The notes beneath the pieces were generated by a model. It worked only from the letters and a program-made list of their open reading frames with translations. It was not told the DNA's origin and searched no databases. 64,000 bases of DNA from SHVO01 sp050246995 (GTDB taxonomy: Bacteria; Pseudomonadota; Alphaproteobacteria; Rhodospirillales; Rhodospirillaceae). Positions 60,139 to 64,000 of this stretch are shown piece by piece. The position numbers and the translations under genes are program-made. Position 1 is the stretch's first letter; every line of letters starts with the position of its first letter. Where the stretch lies: assembly GCA_050246995.1 (NCBI GenBank), contig JBFWVA010000010.1:86529-150528 (forward strand). The letters run 5' to 3'.

Positions 60139-61242
60139 CTAGTCCCGGCTGATCGATGAAGCCGCAGGCGCCGTACCATTGGCGCTGACAGCCATATCCG
60201 GGTGCTTCACGAAGACTTGTGTGAAGCCAACTTTAAAAGCCGTCGAGATGCCAATCATGGCCCCGGTTTTCGGGTCCGCATAGTCCGCATTCTTGACCAT
60301 CGCGCGATAGATGGAAGGTGTTGCAGCTTGGCCATAGGCTTGGTGGTGCGTGGAGCGGCCCTGATTGGCGGCCGCGTTCCAATCGTTGATGTCCATGTAG
60401 CCGCCCATGATGCCCTGGGCGCGGTCGGGCGTCAGGGCAAGACGCCAACGGGCGCCGTAGTAGCGCACATCCGCGACGCTCGAGCCGTTGCCGGCCGAAG
60501 GCATCGTGTAGTCGGCGCCTTCGGTCGTGAGCACCCCGTCCACGATCTTGCCCTTGAACTTCTGGACGAAGATCTTGCCGAAGCGCATGTCGACGCGCTG
60601 CGTGCCGCCGGCGAGATAGGTCGCTCCGGTCGCATCCGTCATCGGCTTATCCATGCCGCGATAAGTGGTGAGCGTAATGTCCGGGTCGTTGACGAGATCG
60701 TCGACGTCCGTGAGTTCGATCACGATGATGTTGTAGGAATACTTACGCCAGTTGTTGAAGGCGCCGAGATTGTAGGACGTCGAACGGTAGTTCGCCGTGC
60801 AGCCCCAGGCGCGCTGGGTCTGGTTATCGATCCCCTTGTTGCCGTCCGGATCGGTGTAGTCGTTGTCATCGATCTTGTCGTTGAGATCGATGCCGAACGA
60901 CGTTTTGGCGACGGACTCATAATACGGAAGCTTGGGCTGCGCCGTCAGCTTCGGGAACCAGACTTCACTTTCGCGTTCGAGCTGGCTTTCAAGGATCGTC
61001 CACTTCTTGTCGTCCGGGTAGAGGATCTTGAACTCCTCACGCGGGCCGTTGTTGATGCCTTGCGGACATTCGGCTTTGCCGTCCGGGGTATCCCAGATCG
61101 CCTTGTATTCGCTGGTCATGACGTACCCGATGCGGCGGTCCTGCACCGGGCTCGTGTTGCTTCCGTCGGCCGCGAACGCAGGCGCGCTCAGCGCGGTGCC
61201 GGACGCCAGCGCGAGGATGAGGAGCTTGGTTTGATGCTTCAT
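60139..61242 (-). CDS. Secreted protein of unknown function, acidic Ca-loop-like segment
   Basis: A 367-residue protein with signal peptide (LLILALASGTALSAPAFA). No known domain is recognised. An Asp/Asn-rich segment (GIDLNDKIDDNDYTDPDGNK, about residues 100-120) looks like a calcium loop. The C-terminal half contains HHQAYGQAATPS and KHPDM with conserved His. ATG 61242 follows GGGAGA; longer frames do not look like the family. It lies 22 bp after the COG4315-like gene on the same strand, which itself follows the DUF1552 gene. These three are likely an operon. Function unknown. Confidence 0.7.
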   Translation of the reverse strand: MKHQTKLLILALASGTALSAPAFAADGSNTSPVQDRRIGYVMTSEYKAIWDTPDGKAECPQGINNGPREEFKILYPDDKKWTILESQLERESEVWFPKLTAQPKLPYYESVAKTSFGIDLNDKIDDNDYTDPDGNKGIDNQTQRAWGCTANYRSTSYNLGAFNNWRKYSYNIIVIELTDVDDLVNDPDITLTTYRGMDKPMTDATGATYLAGGTQRVDMRFGKIFVQKFKGKIVDGVLTTEGADYTMPSAGNGSSVADVRYYGARWRLALTPDRAQGIMGGYMDINDWNAAANQGRSTHHQAYGQAATPSIYRAMVKNADYADPKTGAMIGISTAFKVGFTQVFVKHPDMAVSANGTAPAASSISRD

Positions 61243-61264
61243 GGTCTTTCTCCCAATTCTTGCT

Positions 61265-62668
61265 TTAGCGGCCTTGGAATTCTTCGCGCAGGAAGAACAC
61301 CTTGTAGCCGTTGCGCTGTCCGTAGAACTCGCCCCAGCTCTGGGCGCGGATCGAACCCGGCCGGTCATCACGAATGAACGTAAACACCGGACGATCGCGG
61401 AAGGCCCACACGTTGATCGCATCGGTCTGGCCCGGCTTGGCGCGATGGCCGGTGGCCGGATCGATCGCCATCACAGTCCAGGCTTCATTCGCGGCTTTCG
61501 GATTGGTCGCGATCACATACGGGAACGTCTGCGCACAGCGGATCGGATCCCCGCCGCCGCAGACCGCGTAGCGGTATTCTTGCGGCGTGTCCGGATGATC
61601 GCAGAGCAATTGATCGGCCGCATCGTCACCGCAGTTGTAGATGTAAATCGTCTTGCCCTTGGAATCGGCGAGCGTGACCCCGGCGGCGGTTTCCTGCGTC
61701 GTGAAGTCTATGGCCGGCGCGGCCGGCGTGTACTGCGTGTACACCGTGCTCCAGCCCGGAACGTCAAGGCCGTGCTGAACACCTGGGCTGCCGTCCGGGA
61801 TGTAGGTGTAGAGCGGACGGCCGCGATAGGCCCACTGCTTCACGCCCGGGGCGCGTTCGATCACAGACCATTCTTCACGGGCAGTGACGCCGATTTCAGG
61901 CGCGAGCACCGGCTGCCAGGTCTTCAGGCAATCGCCCGTGCAGTTCGACTTGTTCGGCTTATCGCCGTCCCACGCGTAAACGATGAAGCCATTCGAGAGC
62001 ACCAGCTGACGGCCCACGAGGCTTTGATCGACGATGAATTGTCCCGGCACGTCGGGCGACGGACCGATCGGCACGCGCGCGACCGGCGAGTCACCGCCTG
62101 GCGAACCCGGCGGATCGTTGCTTTTACGGCCGACATTCGTGCCGCCAATAGTGTCGCCCGGCTTTTTATCCATGACCGACGTGTAGAGGACGAAGCCGTC
62201 GTAGGCCCACTGGTTGCGGCCGTCCTTGCGTTTGATCACCGACCACTTGCCGACCGGTTTGGCGTCGTCGGCCGCGATCGCGGGCGGCCACATCGCTTCG
62301 CAGCTCTTGCGCGTCGCGACGTCCGGCAGCGTGAGGCCGGCCGGATACGGGCTCATAAGCCCCACATTCTCCTTGGAAACCGTCGTGTCGCAGATCGAAG
62401 CGGCGCCCTTCATGTCGCCGGTGCCGCCGTTGCGCAATTCCTTGCGCGGCCACTGATACAGCGTGCGCCCATCGGCGTCGGTGTAGATCGGGCCGTCGAG
62501 CTTCGAAGGAAATACTTTTATCCCGGGCGGCGTCGGTTCACGCACATAGTGTTCCAATGCGGCGGCGTCCTTCTTGGACTGCGCCAATGCACCGTGCGCG
62601 CTTACAGCGCAAACCGAGGCGGCGATGATGCCAATGACCCGCCCCGCCGTGAACCAATCGTGTCGCAT
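61265..62668 (-). CDS. Secreted protein with three COG4315/Lipoprotein_15-like repeats
   Basis: A 467-residue secreted protein (signal peptide VIGIIAASVCAVSAHGALA). It carries three repeats of the COG4315 'secreted repeat' kind, which place a G-x-x-LY/Y motif before an Asp and a Cys-x3-C pair: GRTLYQWPRK with CEAMWPP, GFIVYAWDGDKPNKSNCTGDC, and GKTIYIYNCGDDAADQ. The typical NNGFILYTxDxDxxGxSxC core is recognisable but divergent. Family members are common in secreted proteins of unknown role. It is between the unknown acidic protein and DUF1552, with a terminator hairpin on the DUF1552 side. Confidence 0.75.
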   Translation of the reverse strand: MRHDWFTAGRVIGIIAASVCAVSAHGALAQSKKDAAALEHYVREPTPPGIKVFPSKLDGPIYTDADGRTLYQWPRKELRNGGTGDMKGAASICDTTVSKENVGLMSPYPAGLTLPDVATRKSCEAMWPPAIAADDAKPVGKWSVIKRKDGRNQWAYDGFVLYTSVMDKKPGDTIGGTNVGRKSNDPPGSPGGDSPVARVPIGPSPDVPGQFIVDQSLVGRQLVLSNGFIVYAWDGDKPNKSNCTGDCLKTWQPVLAPEIGVTAREEWSVIERAPGVKQWAYRGRPLYTYIPDGSPGVQHGLDVPGWSTVYTQYTPAAPAIDFTTQETAAGVTLADSKGKTIYIYNCGDDAADQLLCDHPDTPQEYRYAVCGGGDPIRCAQTFPYVIATNPKAANEAWTVMAIDPATGHRAKPGQTDAINVWAFRDRPVFTFIRDDRPGSIRAQSWGEFYGQRNGYKVFFLREEFQGR

Positions 62669-62703
62669 ACCTACCCTTTGCGTGCGTTAGAAAGTGAAAT
62701 CAC

Positions 62704-62738
62704 ATTCGGCGGACCGCTCTCCCAAGGGTCCGCCGAAT
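62704..62738 (-). terminator. Hairpin terminator between DUF1552 and the COG4315-like gene
   Basis: ATTCGGCGGACC (62704-62715) pairs perfectly with GGTCCGCCGAAT (62727-62738) around 11 bases. It begins 9 bp after the DUF1552 stop on the minus strand. A short T-rich stretch (GATTTC) follows. The 12-bp stem suggests that transcription of DUF1552 ends or is reduced here before the next gene. Confidence 0.7.
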
Positions 62739-62747
62739 GATCGAGAC

Positions 62748-64000
62748 TTACACCAGGATTTCGCCGAACTCCTTGGAGGTATTATTGGAGCGCGTGCCCC
62801 AGGAGTTGATGTCCAGGCCCATGACGCGCTGCGCGGTGTAGCCGAGACGGCCGATGGTCGCGCCTTCGGTCTTGATGTGCAGGCCCGTCTTGAGGCGTCC
62901 GCCCGCGCGGCCCGCGGTCATCGCCGCCATGCCGTCGAGCGAGTGCACGCGCGCATAGCCGTGGTCGGTGATGCCGTACAGGAGCACGTTGTCCAGCAGC
63001 GTGCCGTCGCCTTCCTTCACCTTCGAGAACGCTTCGACGTAGTACGCCCAGGCTTCCATCGAGCGGTGCAGGAACCACGCCGCGTTCTCCTGGTACCCAT
63101 GCGCGCCGATCGGCTCTTCGTGGGTCGTCGTGTGGTGCGGCTTCTCGTAGCCCGCCTTGATCGTGTTAGCGGAAGCACTCGAGTAGTTCATGTTGAACAC
63201 CCGCGTCTGATCGCACGCCACCGCCATGACCATCAGGTCGGTCATCATCTTGTGACGCTGGGCAACCAGGCCCGACTCACCGCCGAGCTCAGGCTCGGAT
63301 GTGACGGCCTTCGGCGCGATGCACGCCGCGATCGGTTCCGGCTTCGTCAGCTGCTGGTCGAACTGACGCTCCAGGTGACGCAGGCCCGTCATGTACTGGT
63401 CGAGGCGGATCTTGTCCTCCGCGCCCACTTCGCCTTCCATCGACTTGATCTCGCCGATCACGCCCGAGAGCACGCTGCGGCGCGCCATCACTTTGGGGTT
63501 CGGCGTGAAGTTCGCCGCGTTCGGGTCCTGGAAGTCAGGCCCGAACAGGCGCTGGTAGAAGTTGATCGGAGAGACCTCCGGGATCGTCGGCGCGATCGCG
63601 CTTTCGTAGGAGATCGTCGAGCGCACGTCCCCGGTCGCCGCGGCCGTCAAGGTCTTGAAGCGCGTCGTGCGCCCGATCTGGTTGGAGATCGTCGTGTCGA
63701 TCGTCTCACCCGGCTTGTCGCCGCCGGCCTTCGGGCTCGTGCCGCTCATGCCGATCACCCAGCCCGAGTAGTGGCAGAGGTTCGGATCCGTGTCGCGGAA
63801 CGCCGTCAGACCTGTGAACAGGTTCACGTGCTGCTTGATGTTCTTCCAGGACGCGATCTGGTCCGGGAGGTCGTAGTCCAGGCCCACCTTCTTCGGAACG
63901 AAGATCCCGGCGTCGATGCCGAGGCCCCAGAACCAGGTGCCGAAGCGCACCGGCATCTTGCCGCCGTCGGCCATAGCCGTGCCGTTGGAGTTCAGGAAGC
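62748..64000 (-). CDS. DUF1552 domain-containing protein (5' end outside window)
   Basis: The frame stays open past ATG 63974 to the right edge (the codons read FLNSNGTAMADGGK), so the start and export signal are outside the window. About 416 residues are visible. They match DUF1552: RFGTWFWGLGIDAGIF, VNLFTGL with HYSGW, GSTTISYE-like SDVRSTISYESAIAP, GLRHLERQFDQQ, and ITDHGYARVHSLDGMAA. Members are exported, often next to DUF1592/DUF1588 proteins in planctomycetes and gammaproteobacteria; function unproven. It is transcribed first of the visible three-gene unit with the COG4315-like and unknown acidic proteins. Confidence 0.88.
   Translation of the reverse strand, partial: FLNSNGTAMADGGKMPVRFGTWFWGLGIDAGIFVPKKVGLDYDLPDQIASWKNIKQHVNLFTGLTAFRDTDPNLCHYSGWVIGMSGTSPKAGGDKPGETIDTTISNQIGRTTRFKTLTAAATGDVRSTISYESAIAPTIPEVSPINFYQRLFGPDFQDPNAANFTPNPKVMARRSVLSGVIGEIKSMEGEVGAEDKIRLDQYMTGLRHLERQFDQQLTKPEPIAACIAPKAVTSEPELGGESGLVAQRHKMMTDLMVMAVACDQTRVFNMNYSSASANTIKAGYEKPHHTTTHEEPIGAHGYQENAAWFLHRSMEAWAYYVEAFSKVKEGDGTLLDNVLLYGITDHGYARVHSLDGMAAMTAGRAGGRLKTGLHIKTEGATIGRLGYTAQRVMGLDINSWGTRSNNTSKEFGEILV

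Noticed and set aside
1..64000. tRNA genes, CRISPR arrays, insertion sequences and prophage
   Set aside because: No cloverleaf-like sequences, spaced direct repeats, transposase frames or phage structural genes were recognised on reading both strands.

Overview
The window looks like chromosomal DNA of an aerobic, GC-rich alphaproteobacterium. The support is family-level: HWE-type histidine kinases paired with single-domain response regulators, a sigma-EcfG-type promoter, betaine-lipid genes btaA/btaB, a B12-dependent ribonucleotide reductase end, a large TonB-dependent receptor and many secreted proteins. A more precise placement (for example Micropepsales/Rhizomicrobium-like) is only a guess. 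I found no tRNA, rRNA, CRISPR array, insertion sequence or prophage. Both edges cut genes: the nrdJ 3' end on the left and the 5' end of a DUF1552 gene on the right.

Layout. 1-9 kb is a dense housekeeping mosaic: nrdJ end, two DnaA boxes, CHAD protein, PEP-mutase-like lyase, PhyH dioxygenase, methyltransferase, Lrp/AsnC regulator, cysE, Rnk-like GreA/B protein, Kef-type antiporter and sulfotransferase. 9.3-11.1 kb is a fused CoA-binding/O-acetylhomoserine sulfhydrylase. 11.1-17.1 kb holds two HWE-kinase/response-regulator modules, one of them a CheB-CheR-PAS-kinase giant with an EcfG-type promoter. 17.2-23.7 kb holds a PseC-like aminotransferase, small secreted and membrane proteins, a periplasmic peroxiredoxin, a glycosyltransferase and a metallo-beta-lactamase-fold hydrolase. 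23.8-28.8 kb is three tandem secreted amidases. 29-33 kb holds a SYLF protein, a PhoX-like protein, an MFS exporter and an exported Rossmann protein.

33.3-47.8 kb is one long leftward run: a polyamine-type ABC importer with two tandem binding proteins, DUF1028, a palindromic repeat, hyuA, two hyuB, then a HAD-like protein with btaA and btaB. 48-64 kb is mostly secreted proteins: Tat-exported epimerase-like protein, DUF885 peptidase-like protein, two creatininase-like proteins, a TRAP-type binding protein, a PHP-like protein, a TonB receptor, an unknown acidic protein, a triple-repeat COG4315-like protein and DUF1552.

How the genes may work together (inference). Amidases, hydantoinase/oxoprolinase subunits, DUF1028, creatininase-like proteins, DUF885 and an amine/peptide-type importer give the right two-thirds of the window a theme of scavenging and opening C-N bonds. 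BtaA/BtaB plus the HAD protein point to phosphorus-free membrane lipid synthesis. CysE and the fused MetY belong to sulfur amino acid synthesis. The kinase block with the EcfG promoter points to a branch of the general stress response.

The most unusual items are the CoA-binding-MetY fusion, the HAD gene joined to btaAB, the EcfG promoter that decides a start codon, the altered metal ligands of both creatininase paralogs, the secreted COG4315/DUF1552 cluster, and five convergent gene pairs whose stop codons overlap by exactly 4 bp.
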